A stretch of DNA of 64,000 nucleotides, from contig NC_089867.1 of NCBI RefSeq assembly GCF_036373705.1, positions 21,883,823 to 21,947,822 of the forward strand. Reading direction: 5' to 3'. Positions 31,516 to 44,171 of this stretch are shown piece after piece. The notes beneath the pieces were generated by a model. That model ran no database searches and was not told the origin of the DNA. It was given only the letters and a program-made list of their open reading frames with translations. Within the stretch, counting starts at the first letter, position 1. Each line of letters starts with the position of its first letter. Both the position numbers and the translations under genes were made by a program. The DNA is from Amia ocellicauda (taxonomy: Eukaryota; Chordata; Actinopteri; Amiiformes; Amiidae).

Positions 31516-33834
31516 TCAACCCATGTAGGGGTACTTCCAGTCTGTCAGCGGAACGTTTGTCTCCTTCACCACCTGGGGAGAGGTCCACCGCAGGACGTAG
31601 TGTTGGCCTCCCGGCTTGTCGTTGGTCCCTGCGAACAGCGAGTGCCCAATCAGAAAACGCTTCGACCGCAAACAGGACGTAAAGCTTCGTGAGGAGCCGT
31701 TATGAGTAAAGACCCATCCCCCCCCACGCCGGGAGCCAGCTGGCAGCGGGCGGCCTCACCTGAAGCTCTCGCTCCCCCGAACGGCTGCTGGCCCACGATG
31801 GAGCCCGTGGACTTGTCGTTGACGTAGTAGTTGCCCGCTGCGTTCCTCAGAGCCCTCGCGGCCTCGTCGATGACGTTCCTGAAACGCACACAGGAGAAGC
31901 AGCTTTGTGACTCAACCAACACCTCGCCGTACATCTCCGGCACATCACTGATTTACATCGCATTAAATAATGTACATGGGACGGCCTGTGGTGGGGATTA
32001 TTTTGTATTCAAAGCCAATCTTCTGTTTGAGCATTGCTGAATGTACTGTTGGCCAATTCTTTCCATTTCCCATGAAGGGCAGCCTCAACTGAACGTGAAA
32101 GCGTCATAAACGTCATTGACTTGCGGCATTTGGACACTTACTTGTCTTGGGCAAACACAGCTCCCGTTAGGCTGTAGGGGGACGTGTTGTCAATGAGCTG
32201 CAGTACCTCCTTGTAGTCGTTCTCGGGATAGACATACACGGTCAGCACCGGGCCGAAGATCTCCTGCAGGACAGAGCGGGATTGTAAACACAGTACCCGT
32301 CTGGAGCGTACAGACACAGAATCTTTAATCTCACAGGCGCCGCAGCCGTTCTTGGCACTTGTATTCAATTCCATCGCAATCTATTCTTCTCAAACTCCTT
32401 TCTTTAATTACCAAAGTGGCGTTCGGCATCGGGGTCAATGAAGTAACTGAGTATGGATCAGATCGGGGGAAGACAGTCCTGGAGGAATCTAGGTTTTGTA
32501 ATGCAAGCAGGCGTGTTGGTGCGTGTGTGAAGCGTGTGATCTGGGGCTCAGCGCCGCTTCCGTTACACAAACAACTTAGAGAGCGGTTGATTGGTCATCC
32601 ACTCATCTGGACGGATTTGCCTGCTTAATCCTGCTGCCGGTGACTGTTAACGTTAAACCTACAATATTGTGTAGGGATCACAGAGAAACTCGGAACGGAG
32701 CTACAGGAGGTAGAGGAAGGGGATTCATTGTACGAACTGGGGGTTAATGGAGTCAGGCTTCCTCGGGTCTCCTTACTTGTACAAACATACCTCTTTCATG
32801 ATGATATCCTGTGGGTCCTTGGTCTCAATGATAGTGGGCTCCACAAAGTACCCCTGCTTGTTGTCACAATTCCCCCCCGCCAGAACGGTCAGGTTTTTAG
32901 AAGTCTTCGCATGGTCCAGCCACTTCTTAATACGGGCGAAAGACTAGGGAGAGACACACATGTATGAGAGATACAGACGGGTGACAAATTAAAGGAAAAT
33001 CCTGAATAAATTAGTGGAGGAGCATAATGAATGCAGATGCCTCCAAACAGGTGTACTGCATGATAAAATTAAGCATTTTACATCCTTATTATGCTCTGTT
33101 TTATGTATACAAATGCTGAGCAGGCCTAGTTGACCTCGATTTTGGATCAAGAGGAAAGGATCTCAGTGACTGTGAAAGAGGGGTCATTATTGGGGCACGA
33201 ATGGCAGGAGCTTCAGTAACACAGACGCTCGACTGGCTCGTGTTCTGGACAAGCGGGCGAGTGCATGTGTGGGACACCAAGAGAACAGTACAGGCCTGAC
33301 TGCTGGACCCCTACAGTGAGGGGGTCCGGAGGCTCTGTTATGCTGTGGGGGGCATTTTCCTGGCATGGTTTGGGTCCACTTGTCCTCTTAGAGGGAAGGG
33401 TCACTGCAAATCATTACAAAGTTATTCTGAGTGTTCACCTTTATCCTATGGTGACACATTTCTATCCTGATGAGAGTGGTCTCTTCCAGGATGACAATGC
33501 CCCCATCCACAGGGCACGAGGGTCACTGAATGGTGTGATAAGTATGAAAATGATGTGAATCATATGCTGTGGCCTTCACAGTCACCAGATCTCAACCCAG
33601 TTGAACACCTATGGGAGATTGTGGACCGACGTGTTAGACAGCGCTCTCCACCACCATCAACAAAACCCCAAATGAGGGAATATCTTTTGGAAGAATGGTG
33701 TTCATCCCTCCAGTAGAGTCCAGAGACTCGTACAATCTGTGCCAAGAGCATTGAAACTGTTCTGGCGGCTCGTGGTGCCCAACACCTTACTGAGACACTT
33801 TATGTTGGCTTTTCCTTTAATTTGTCAGTTGTCT

Positions 33835-33875
<41 letters not shown>

Positions 33876-36800
33876 TCTTGGCAGACGCCCTTATCTAGGG
33901 CGACTTACAACATAAGTGCAATACAAAACTGTATATGTATATATATTTCTTAAATCTCTGAAAGCATAAAAATACAATCTGCCTGTGTTTACTTTCTCTG
34001 TATGAAGGAGGGAAATACAGAATGCACAAGCGCAGCGGAAAACACGTTTCAGCTCGTTTTGTTTATTCTTCTCTCCAGACCTCTTGTGCAAAGAAAACAC
34101 GTGGCTCGGTCAAGGAAGAGACAGGTCACCGCAGATACGACGCTGTGCAAACAATACTCATGTGCTACAACAGACTGATGTATTAATCTGTGAAAATATA
34201 ACACAGTACAGCGGTAATTACACGCACCTTGTCGTCGATGACAGCGGAGAAGAACGTACTGAAGTCCTCCACAGGCTGAAGAGAGAAAACACAGGTCAAG
34301 AAGAAGCCAAATACAGATATTTGTCTATTATAATATATACTAGTTATCTCAGAATTAAATCTTAATAAGGTTGTGTGAATTAGGGTTTCGTTTTGACAGA
34401 AAGGTCATGAAATGGTCTTGTGTTTTAATGCAGGTTGATGTAGTGACCTCAGACATCGTGATTTAGAAAGAGACCCTCAAAGGCCGGCCTGCGCGGGACT
34501 CACGTTGCCCAGCTTGATCTGCTGATGCACGGCGAGGAGCCCCTGTTTGATCTGCGGCCACAGGGAGTCGGGGACGTACATCCGGGAGCAGGCCGAGCAC
34601 TTCTGCCCCCCGTACTCGAAGGCTGAGCGGATCGTCCCCATCACCACGCTCTGGACGTCCGCAGACTTGTGCACGAAGTGGAAGTTCTTCCCGCCGCACT
34701 CTGAGAGAGAGAGGACACAGGGCTTTAATTCGTCCACGCGAGCTCTGTGCGTGTCTCGACTGGGCACGCGGCTCGAGGGGGGCCTCACCTCCTGCCACGC
34801 GCGGGAAGTTGCGATAGCGATCCAGGTTGTGCGCCACCTGCTTCCACAGCCGTTTGAAGGTTCTGCAGAAGAACACGTTTGGGATTCAGTGCTTTGTTTC
34901 GCAGGTCAAAGTATGGCTACAGTACATAAATCCAAATCAGGTAACACAGTTGGATAAACACTCACTAAATGGAAAGTCTCTATTGAAAATATACCGCTTT
35001 AAGCACTTTAAGGGGAGGAAGCAATAAAAGGATAACTCAGATGCTCCACATGTACCTGTAGAAATGAATTGTACACTCATCTGCTTAAGATTGTGTATTG
35101 ACTTGGCATATGAAATATTGTCTTTAAGAGAAAAAGCAAGGCCACAGGGACAGACTCACGGTACGCTGCCGGTGAAATTGATGCCAGCCAGGTGCTCAGA
35201 TGCTGTGATGGCGTCTCCGAAGATGGGACCGTCGGCCGGCACAAACTGGATGATGTTGGGAGGAAGTCCCGCCTCCCGCAAGACCTTGTAGACAACATAG
35301 CTGGCCGACATGGCGGTGTCGCTGGGCTTCCACAGGACTACATTCCCCTGGCGAGGACACCGAGCCCGTCACCCTCACAGACAGGGTACTTTCAACAGCT
35401 CTGACATCCCCCACCCACTAGATACGCTCACATACAGCTGGTCCTTGACAAATTCCCAATTAAACCAAAGCGCCATGCAGAGAAAATCATTGGAAAACTA
35501 TACAGCTCTGGAAAAAATTAAGAGACCACTGAACATTGATTTCTGAACTTGGAGTGGTCTCTTCATTTTTTCCAGAGCTGTATATATTTTCTCTGGGAAC
35601 ATGATATGTTATTTGAGAAAGAGACCGGTCCTGTATCTACTGATGTTACAATGTACTTAATCCCATTATTTGAATAAAATCAAATACAATACAATTTGAA
35701 TACAATTTGAATATAGACTAAAAACATCCATCCATTATCAATAACTGCTTCAGACAATACAGGGCGTGGAGACAAACAGAACAACTTTCATCTTCACAGA
35801 AACATATTCTCTTGCGTGGAGCTGACTAACTTCCCCGATTCAGATATAAAAAGGCTTTAAGTCTCACTTTAAGGCGTTGTGTACCTTGTCAGAGCCAGTG
35901 TAAATGCTATTGGGAGCCCAGGGCGCATCTTTGCCAGCTGAGCCAGACTCACCATCAGTGCTGGAGTTCCTGCCAGGTTTCCGCCAATCGCAGTGAAGTT
36001 AAACGGCGAGATGGCAGCTACGAACCCCTGACAAGTGGAAAACCTCAGTAAATTAATATACAACACAACCATAACACAGCCCACACATTCATTCATTTTA
36101 TTCCATCTAGTGACAAGAGATCAATAAATAAGGTTGCCACTTTTAGCGGCCAGTACCCCAATTGAAGCTACACCCAATCCAGAATTCAACTTCAGTCAAC
36201 CAAGTCCAAACAACAACTGTAACACAAACAGAATACCACACTAAATGGGCCACCCACCTCCCGGCCCCAGCCCACCCCTCAATCCACACACCCTGGCCTC
36301 AGCTGTTAAAGCGGGAGTTAAAGTGGCGACTCCCGGTGTGTGCAGTAGGTCGCTCTCACCTCCAACCCTCGGTACAGCATGGTGTTGGTGCTGCCCTCTC
36401 CCGGCAGCGGCTGCTGCTTCTCCAGGTCAACAGCATGCTTGGCGTTGAACCGGAAGAAGTCGATCAGTTCTGGGGCGGCGTCGATCTCGGCCTGCACCAC
36501 GGTCTTGCCCTGCGAAACGCACAATGTCTGAGCCGAGACACACACATGGTTCTCTCCTCTCACACGGGTTTAAAATCACAAGGAATCCTTTTAAGCGATC
36601 CAGGCTGGGTCTTCAACAAACAGATTAAAGGAGAGGGGATTTGTGGGCCGCTGGCAGGATCTTTTATAGAGGATTGTTGGCTCTGAGCGTTAAGTTTTCT
36701 CCTCTGTTTTACAGACTAAACAGTTTAAATGACAGAGCTGGTGACAATTGCTGGTGTGGTGAAGGAAATGCGTTCAATAGTTGTTGTTTTTGTGTTTTGT

Positions 36801-39800
36801 TTTCTTTGGATTTCCAGAGAGGGATTTTTTGTAATCCCAACAGTGATGACAGGCTTTGGAAAAAAAACCTGTCCATCGATGGAGGCAGATGTCATCACTA
36901 CCTCCACCGATGGACAAGCCAGTGAGTGGCACGGTGGAAGAGGCCGGTGTTCAGGCTGAGGACGAGGGTTTCACACCGTACCTGGCCGATCATTGTCTTG
37001 GCCAAGATCTCCGCTCTCCGGGGTCCACTGATCATGTCTGCGGCCTTGAAGAAGATCTGGGCTCGGTCCTGCACGGGCGTCAGGTCCCATTCCCTGCGAG
37101 CTGCGACGGAGGCCTGGATGGCTTTATTCAGCAGTTCCTGAGGAAATACAACTCTCAGTGAAACATACTGACTTGTGATTTAATAACACTGGCTATGCTT
37201 AAAGACTCACCTTATCAGCATAACAGAACTTGGCCACTTTGTGCGCATGTTGGAAGGGCTGGAAGACAGGAAGCAAAGCGAAACTTCAGGTTGGATACAT
37301 GTGGGTGCGCACAACAAACAGCATCACCAGCTCTTAAACGCACACTATGGCTCCTTTCCCAGACAATGTATAGATGCTATGCAAAAGATAGCTGCTGAAG
37401 ATAAGATTCAAAGGGATATGCCATGATCTCGACAGATTACTCTCAGGGCTGCATTAGGTTGCATTTTAAATCATGTAAAATAGTATACTTGCTTGGTGAT
37501 GTAATCCAGTTAATTCAGAGCAATTTAAAACCTTGAATGGTCTCAACCTGAGCATTGCAGTTGTGCGATAAGAGCTTTGTGGTCTGTCATATTCGTGTCT
37601 TGCCCTAATTACAGGAGATTGGGAAAATCTCTCACCGAGAGTTGGTATCTTATGTCTTTGGTCCAGATTTGTTCGTCTCCCACCACACAGGGGATTTCCT
37701 CCGTTTTCCCCTTCAGCTCATTTAGGGCCTGCGTACAAGAATAAAGCGATTAGTGGGAAAGCAATGGCGGTGGATCTGTTTAAAGACGTGCATGCATGTG
37801 TCTGGCCTGCATATAACCGCTTCACTGAGATTAAAAACCCTTCATTGTTACTCGTGAAAGCAGAATATTAGAGACTTTTGCAGCAAAATTAAACAACGCT
37901 GACTGCTTTTTAAAGGTAACAAGCCATCCACACCAGTATTAGCCGTGATGCTGTGGATTCCTCGAGACAGGCCAAGATCAGTGTATTTGTTATTACCTCC
38001 AATTTGCACCATGACCTCCGATGTATTGAGTCACATTGACATAACTTATGTATCCACAAGCTATATCGGACACCAGTGCTTTACTACTACCAGTAACTAT
38101 AGTGGTATAGTACTGCTACTAAAGAAACATTGTTCTTCTTCTTATTATTATTATTATGTCTAAGGGGGGTGTTCGGGGCGAAGGACGCCGTTGTGTGTGA
38201 GTTTACCTGTATCAGAGCCTGTCTCTCTGGGCTCCCGTCTTTGAACTCTAGAATGGGCTCATTCTTCACTTCCACCGCAGCAAAGGGGAACGTCCTGAAC
38301 CTGCCGGCAGGGGGAAGGGAAACCAAACACGATTAATGAAACAGAGCCCAGGATGACCCATCTTTTACATCTTCTGTTTCCCTTCAGAGGTAGTGAAGGA
38401 AAGTATTGCAGCATCCTACGTGGACTGTACACAGAATCTGTTTCCTAGTGTCCACTGTCTGCTAAGATTACAAAAAAAAATTAACCATTAAAGATTTAGT
38501 GCTACTTTCTCTTCAAAAAGTGAAGAGAAAAAGCCTACTTTGTAAAAGCCACATCATAATTCTCAAAAAGATGTGCTTAACGTCTGTCTGACGTATTATT
38601 TTTGTAAACTTTGGGTTCAGCAAATTAATGATTAAGCCTAGGTTAGTTATTATATGAAAAACACTGACACCCGTTCGCTTTCACAGGGAACGGACTCAAT
38701 CTGCAAACCAGTAAAAGCCTGCAGTTCCCGAGATTTGACCAGGGATGAAAAAATAAAATAAAAGATAACATAAGCCAATTTGCAGCTTCCAATTCTCTAT
38801 TGATCTGCCATGAATCCAGATAAATCCAACACCTGTTTATTAACTATACACAGACAGCTGGTCTTTGTCACAGTCTTTCACAGGTCAGCAAGAGCCAGTA
38901 ACTTGGCTAAACCACAGACTGTCTGCAGGGTGGGGGGGGCAGCGTCGGGTCAAAGTAGAAATGGCTGGGACTCAACACTGTTATTCAGAATAGTCTAGCG
39001 AGTCATTAAGATGTCAGAAAACTTATCCAATAACTATCAGTTCACTAGAATCCCATTGGAGTTGCACACTTGTAAGTCGCTATATTGAGAATTATATATT
39101 TCCCTAAACACAACTGCCATGTTTTTTTTGTGTTTCTTTTTTACAAGTTAATATCAGTATGCCTTTTAAAAATGAAATCAAGAGACCACAACTGTAATAC
39201 AATGCATTTTAAACACTGGCCCGCGAACACACACTCCACATCCCCTGCCAGGGTTAAATGCAGATTACCTTTGGATCTATCACAGCATTGTAACGTGTTG
39301 TAAACATCTGTATCAAATCAGCTCCTGTTGTTATTATAGAATACTAGTATACAATGCTTTCCTGCCCTTGCATGACCTGTTAAAGAAACCACCACAGTGG
39401 AAAAATTCATCAAACGATATTTGTTCTGCACACAGTCTGAAACACTGTGTAAAAACCCACGAAGGTCATTGGCTTTGATAACACCAAGTTGGTGATTTTG
39501 TATTATTTTGTCTGTCATTCTGAACGAAATGTTTGGCCAGTGTGTCCTGAATCAGAAATACACAACTGGACTGCTATATATTGTCTTTTCATTGTTAAAA
39601 ACACACACACACACATATCAGTCTACATACGAAAGAAAGTAAATGAAGGTTGTGCCAAGTTATTCTGTTTATATCCCTCGATGCAATGAAACCACTGGGC
39701 ATCTGCTTTCAAACAGCAGGTCCACAGCTGCAGGAGCGCCTCACTGTGACTAATCTTATCTATAGGCTTCCCAATGTTGTAAAGCAATTAGCCTAATACC

Positions 39801-40910
39801 ACCTATCTAAACTTTATCTTTCATATCTTTCAGGTTTATAGGATAGTTATTCTACATTATATATATATATATATATAACACCCACACACATCTATCTGAT
39901 AAAGCCTGTGCATTTCAGTCACAACTGACAAACTCTCCAACTGTCAGAAACGCCATTACTCCCAAATGTTAAGGGATGTGTGGCAGAACATGTCATTAGT
40001 ATTGCTTTAATAATCAAGCAATTTACTTTTATTTTATTTTAAGTGTATTACTTTGTGTCTTGTATGATATAAAGTGTGTGCATTCACACATTAAAAATGA
40101 CTGCTGTCATAATTGGGCACAATTTTCAATCATGCCTTTTTGTGCATGGTTTTGTGTAAAGGTTTTTGTGTCTGTGTGTTTCTGTGTGGTATGTCAATGA
40201 CAGTAGCTGAAGCTGAATGTATTAAAAATTAATATCAGGTAGTATGACCACCCTTTCACACTGATCAGCTGATTTGGCAAACCGATGTGTTGAGTGAACT
40301 ATAAGAGCCGGTTTAAACCAGTCCACAGACCTCTCCTCTCTCCTGGCCTGGGGTTCAAATCACCAGTTCATTCTGTACTAGGACCTGTCTGGATTATTGG
40401 TCTTGCACACAATGCAGCCCAGTGAGCATTCAAAGCATGCAACAAGCGCTGCAAAGGGAAAAGCAGGTTAATAGCGAGATGCTCCTCGTGTGAGTCTGGC
40501 ACTTTCATACAGCTGTCGTTAAAGGCGGTATTTCGCGGGAGGGGAACTGCACTCCCTCTACTCCTGCAGCTGCGTGCTTTCCATGTGCAATTACGACACA
40601 AGCCCAGGAACTGGGGCTGCAGTGCATACCGGTGGCATGCTTCACAATGACACGTTCCCCGCCATAGCACGTCTCTGTTGCGTAACAGTAGCAGCACACT
40701 GCTATTAAGTGACAGATCGCTTTTTGAACCTGCCACACCGGCCCCCCAGCCCGGGACACACGGCACACAGCACCTCTGCCCAGGAGCGACAGGCTGAGAC
40801 CCGTATTGATGAGCGAAAGTGAAAGGCAAGTCAAGGAGAAAGGTGGGACTGTCAAGTGCAATTACATACCCTCTCCAAGACCGCCAGACCGCCGCCCTCG
40901 CACGCAGCAT
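31516..40910 (-). CDS. aldh4a1: Delta-1-pyrroline-5-carboxylate dehydrogenase, mitochondrial (15 exons)
   Basis: Complete minus-strand gene of 15 exons: 40910-40870, 38300-38207, 37728-37636, 37258-37211, 37137-36982, 36509-36360, 36026-35953, 35347-35160, 34862-34789, 34700-34504, 34275-34228, 32943-32791, 32264-32142, 31878-31760, 31628-31516. They total 1671 bases, 556 aa, close to human ALDH4A1. Exon 1 encodes an arginine-rich presequence ([14 protein letters not shown]) for mitochondrial import. Landmarks: [16 protein letters not shown] (exon 7), VLWKPSD and INFTGSVP (exon 8), the general-base glutamate in [11 protein letters not shown] and the nucleophile cysteine in [10 protein letters not shown] (exon 10), [15 protein letters not shown] (exon 13), [10 protein letters not shown] (exon 14) and [11 protein letters not shown] (exon 15). 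It oxidises glutamate-gamma-semialdehyde, the spontaneously opened form of P5C, to glutamate with NAD+, the second step of proline breakdown in the matrix. All borders are GT/AG and phases agree. Introns contain several transposon relics. Confidence 0.96.
32972..33838 (+). mobile_element. Tc1/mariner-type transposon relic in an aldh4a1 intron
   Basis: Terminal inverted repeats TACAGAC..TGACAAATTAAAGGAAAA: left from 32972, right arm ending 33838. Each end is bounded by TA, as expected for Tc1 elements. Inside are Tc1 transposase pieces: [17 protein letters not shown] (about 33340) and [15 protein letters not shown] (about 33490), then [16 protein letters not shown] in another frame (about 33590). 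At about 870 bases it is internally deleted and frameshifted. Confidence 0.85.
33838..33874. repeat. (TTA)n microsatellite
   Basis: About twelve TTA units directly between the end of the Tc1 relic and a SINE-like tail. Confidence 0.9.
33872..33925. mobile_element. SINE/MITE-like tail with conserved GGCGACTTACAA core
   Basis: TTCTTGGCAGACGCCC followed by TTATCTAGGGCGACTTACAA. This block is known from many fish repeats (variants of TTATCCAGAGCGACTTACA). Only this part is present. Confidence 0.5.
35499..35584. mobile_element. Snapback MITE, 32-base arms, in an aldh4a1 intron
   Basis: The arms 35499-35530 and 35553-35584 (TATACAGCTCTGG..GAGACCACT and its reverse complement) differ at one position, with a 22-base spacer. 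The element is almost only inverted repeat and would fold into a stable hairpin. A relic of the same family is at 3886-3945. Confidence 0.85.
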
Positions 40911-41350
40911 GTCGCAGGGAAAAGGCTCAATAACAAATACAATAAAAACAAGCAGACGAGTGTAAACGTCGCAGGGATGCTTGTGCCGCGAATCTGCACA
41001 GATAAGGAAGTGCACTTTTATTGCTCCTGGTGGGAAACGATCAGAAATGACAGTACAGGCAGAGCGGCCCACGCCACTGCCGCGGGTCAGGGGGGCACCG
41101 TTTCTGCTTTCTTATGAACACGTCACATGTTCCAATTAAAATCGCTGTGTCTCGATTCGCAATGTCTTAATAATTAATATACCGTGAAGATATTATCGAA
41201 ATTGTTTTTTTTTTTTTTTTAATAAAAAGAAACTTTAATATAATAATTTTACCCACCCTTTTTCCAGAATGGTACGAACTTAGGGGCGCGTCTCTGACTG
41301 GCCACTCAGCGAAGGAGGAAATGGTAGCAGCCAATCACACGCCAGCTCCT
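40911..41350 (-). promoter_or_regulatory. Probable aldh4a1 5' flank and promoter
   Basis: GC-rich, CpG-containing sequence around and upstream of the start codon (about 40560-41100), with no TATA box. An inverted CCAAT box (CCAAT on the plus strand at 41331-41335) lies about 420 bases upstream, beyond a T16 tract (41205-41220). A CpG-type housekeeping promoter is likely; the transcription start cannot be placed. Confidence 0.4.
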
Positions 41351-41429
41351 TCTGAGACAGCGCCTCTATTTTTAAGCGGAGATCAAGTGTCCACTAGTCA
41401 GGGGGGCTGCCTGTCTTCACTATTGTGCG

Positions 41430-42735
41430 TCATATAACAAAGTGTCCAACCGAGAGGAGGCCATTCGCCCTATCGTGCTCATTTGGTGTCCATTAATAAC
41501 TAAGTGATCCAAGGATCCTATCCAGTCTGTTTTTGAATGTTCCCAAATTGTCTCTTCAGCCACATCGCTGGGGAGTTTGTTCTGATTGTGACGCCTCTCT
41601 GTCTGAAGAAGTGTCTCCTGTTTTCTGTCTTGAATGCCTTGAAGCCCAATTTCCATTTGTGTCCCCGGGTGCGTGTGTCCCTGCTGATCTGGAAAAGCTC
41701 CTCTGGTTTGATATGGTCGATGCCTTTCATGATTTTGAAGACTTGGATCAAGTCCCCACGTAGTCTCCTCTGTTCCAGGGTGAAAAGGTTCAGTTCCTCA
41801 GTCTCTCAGTAGGACATTCCCTTCAGACCTGGAATAAGTCTGGTTGCTCTCCTCTGAACTGCCTCTAGAGCAGCGATATCTTTCTTGAAGTGTGGAGCCC
41901 AGAACTGTCCACAGTATCCAGATGAGCTCTAACTAGTGCATTGTACAGTCTGAACATCACTGCCCTTGATCTCAATTCTACACTTTTGACAATATACCCT
42001 ACGACTGTTTGCCTTTTTTATTGCTTCCCCACATTGCTTGGATGGAGAAAGTGAGGAGTCCACATAGACTCCTAGGTCTTTCTCATGCGTTACTTCATCT
42101 AATTCTATTCCTCCCATAGTGTCATTATAGTGGACATTTTTATTACCTGCATGTAATACCTTGCACTTGTCCACATTGAATTTAATCTGCCAGGTGTCGG
42201 CCCACAACTGAATATTATCTAAGTCCCTCTGAATAGCCTGTGCTGCCGAGATTGTATCTGTGAGCCACCTATTTTAGTATCATCTGCAAATTTGACAAGT
42301 TTGCTAACTATCCCATAGTCCAGATCATTAATATAGATTAGAAAAAGCACAGGCCCTAGTACTGATCCCTGTGGAACTCCACTAACAACCTCACTCCAGT
42401 TAGAAGCGACTCCTCTAATCGACACCCTCTGTTTCCTAGACATCAACCAGTTCATAATCCATCTACTTACATTACCCTGAATGCCTACAGCTTCCAATTT
42501 GAGGATCAGTCTTTGGTGTGGAACCTTATCAAAAGCTTTTTGGAAATCTAAGTATATCATATCATATGCTTTCACATGATCTACAGCTGCAGTTGCATGT
42601 TCAAAAAATTCTAATAAATTAGTAAGACATGATCTACTTCGTCTAAACCCATGTTGACTATCTCCAAGAATATGGTTTTCATTAAGATGCTCCTCTATTT
42701 TCTGTCTAATCATTGAACTGAACATGTTAACCGTA
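41430..42735 (-). mobile_element. CR1/L2-like LINE, 5'-truncated relic, copy 2
   Basis: On the minus strand, 42725-42219 encodes the reverse transcriptase palm: [46 protein letters not shown] and the catalytic FADDTK. The tail segment ([20 protein letters not shown], 41751-41518) and the 3' end GAATGGCCTCCTCTCGG follow with frameshifts between. It is closely similar to copy 1 at 26270-27605, so the family was active fairly recently. It lies just upstream of the aldh4a1 promoter in the same orientation. Confidence 0.87.
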
Positions 42736-43800
42736 TTGTTGAGGGTTTTAGTTTAGTTTTTTAAATGTATTACACATTGTAGCTTAAACTTCCATTGATC
42801 TATAAAAATTACCACTAAGTATTGTTTAATAAATGCATACACAAATGACAAATATTTCTGCTGACATGTATGGTCCATAGAAGTATGGACTGTACGTTCA
42901 TGCCTTTTTGTGCATGTGTGTATTTTTATTTGCTTTGATTTGTGTTACTTATTGAAAAGATTGTGCACATTGTGATGGGAACTGATAAACCCAATGGGCC
43001 AACTGCAGCAGAAATTGAAAGATGGGGATCAACTGTCCCAGGTTAAGTCTGTAGTAGAGGAACAAAACTTTTTCAAACTCCATTTACACACACTTTGATT
43101 GTAGTTCTGGAGAGAGCAAAGGATTAATCCAATTAAGCAATAAAATACATCGGTTTGTAAGTTGTTCCTGTTAATCTTATTTTTTTGAAACCATTAAAAA
43201 TATCAAATAGTAGGAGAAAATACAAGCACATTTTAATCAAATCAGGAAAACACCACCAAAGTGTCATAAGGGACATCCAAGTTTGGTAGGGGAGGGTACG
43301 TTTCTGAATATCATTTATATCATTTATGGCTTCTAATACAGAAGTAGCAATTGTTGTTGCATTTTTGAATGTTTGTTAGAGCAGGTTTGTATCATTTTGG
43401 AAGCCAGACATAGATATTCATATGCAGCAAATTACTCGACTCAGTGGGATGGTGTAATGACATGCTACTGCATGTCAAAGCCTGTGTTTGTCTTAATGGT
43501 TAAATCTTGAATAAGCCTCTGTCTGTCTGACTCAAACACTTTTTTGAAACAAGTTATTAGTATAGTATACGAATGTGCAGGGAAAAGACGCGTCTTTCAG
43601 TATCTTTTCTTTAGTGATTCTTGAGATGTAGACAGCCCAACCACACTGAAACAAGCAAAAATGCTTGTATATATGTGAGATAGCAACAATCTCAAAACAG
43701 AGCACACAGACGTATCCGTTTGTGCAGTTCATCATGGTGGGGCCCGAGACAGAGTGCCAAGCCTGAAGGGTAATATTTCTACCAAGGGGTGTCCTTGAAA
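42736..43800. other. Intergenic, no gene seen
   Basis: AT-rich sequence without recognised coding or repeat features. Confidence 0.5.
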
Positions 43801-44140
43801 ACTACTTTTAAAAAGCAGGTGATATCTAATGCTGGAAAGGTGCTTAATGAGAAAAGGATACGAATGGCAGTTTCAAAGACATTGTTTCCTACAGCAAAGC
43901 AAAACTGTTACCGTGTCTTGGAGATCTCGTGAGAAACACATCTGTTGTGAAACACAAAACACCAATATCACAATACCCCTTGAACATACTTTTATTCTTT
44001 TTTTTTTCTTTTCCAGATACCATTACAACCGTCATTTTGATACAACGGCCATTCCCAAAACGAAGTGCAATTGTTTGTTGGTTTTTTGTTTTCATTTTAT
44101 TTAATTTTTTAAAAAAGGAAGCTCATATATATATTTATAG

Positions 44141-44171
<31 letters not shown>

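Noticed and set aside
40368-41072. 234-residue minus-strand open frame
   Set aside because: Only its [14 protein letters not shown] part is real, as exon 1 of aldh4a1; the rest is read-through into the intron and the 5' flank.
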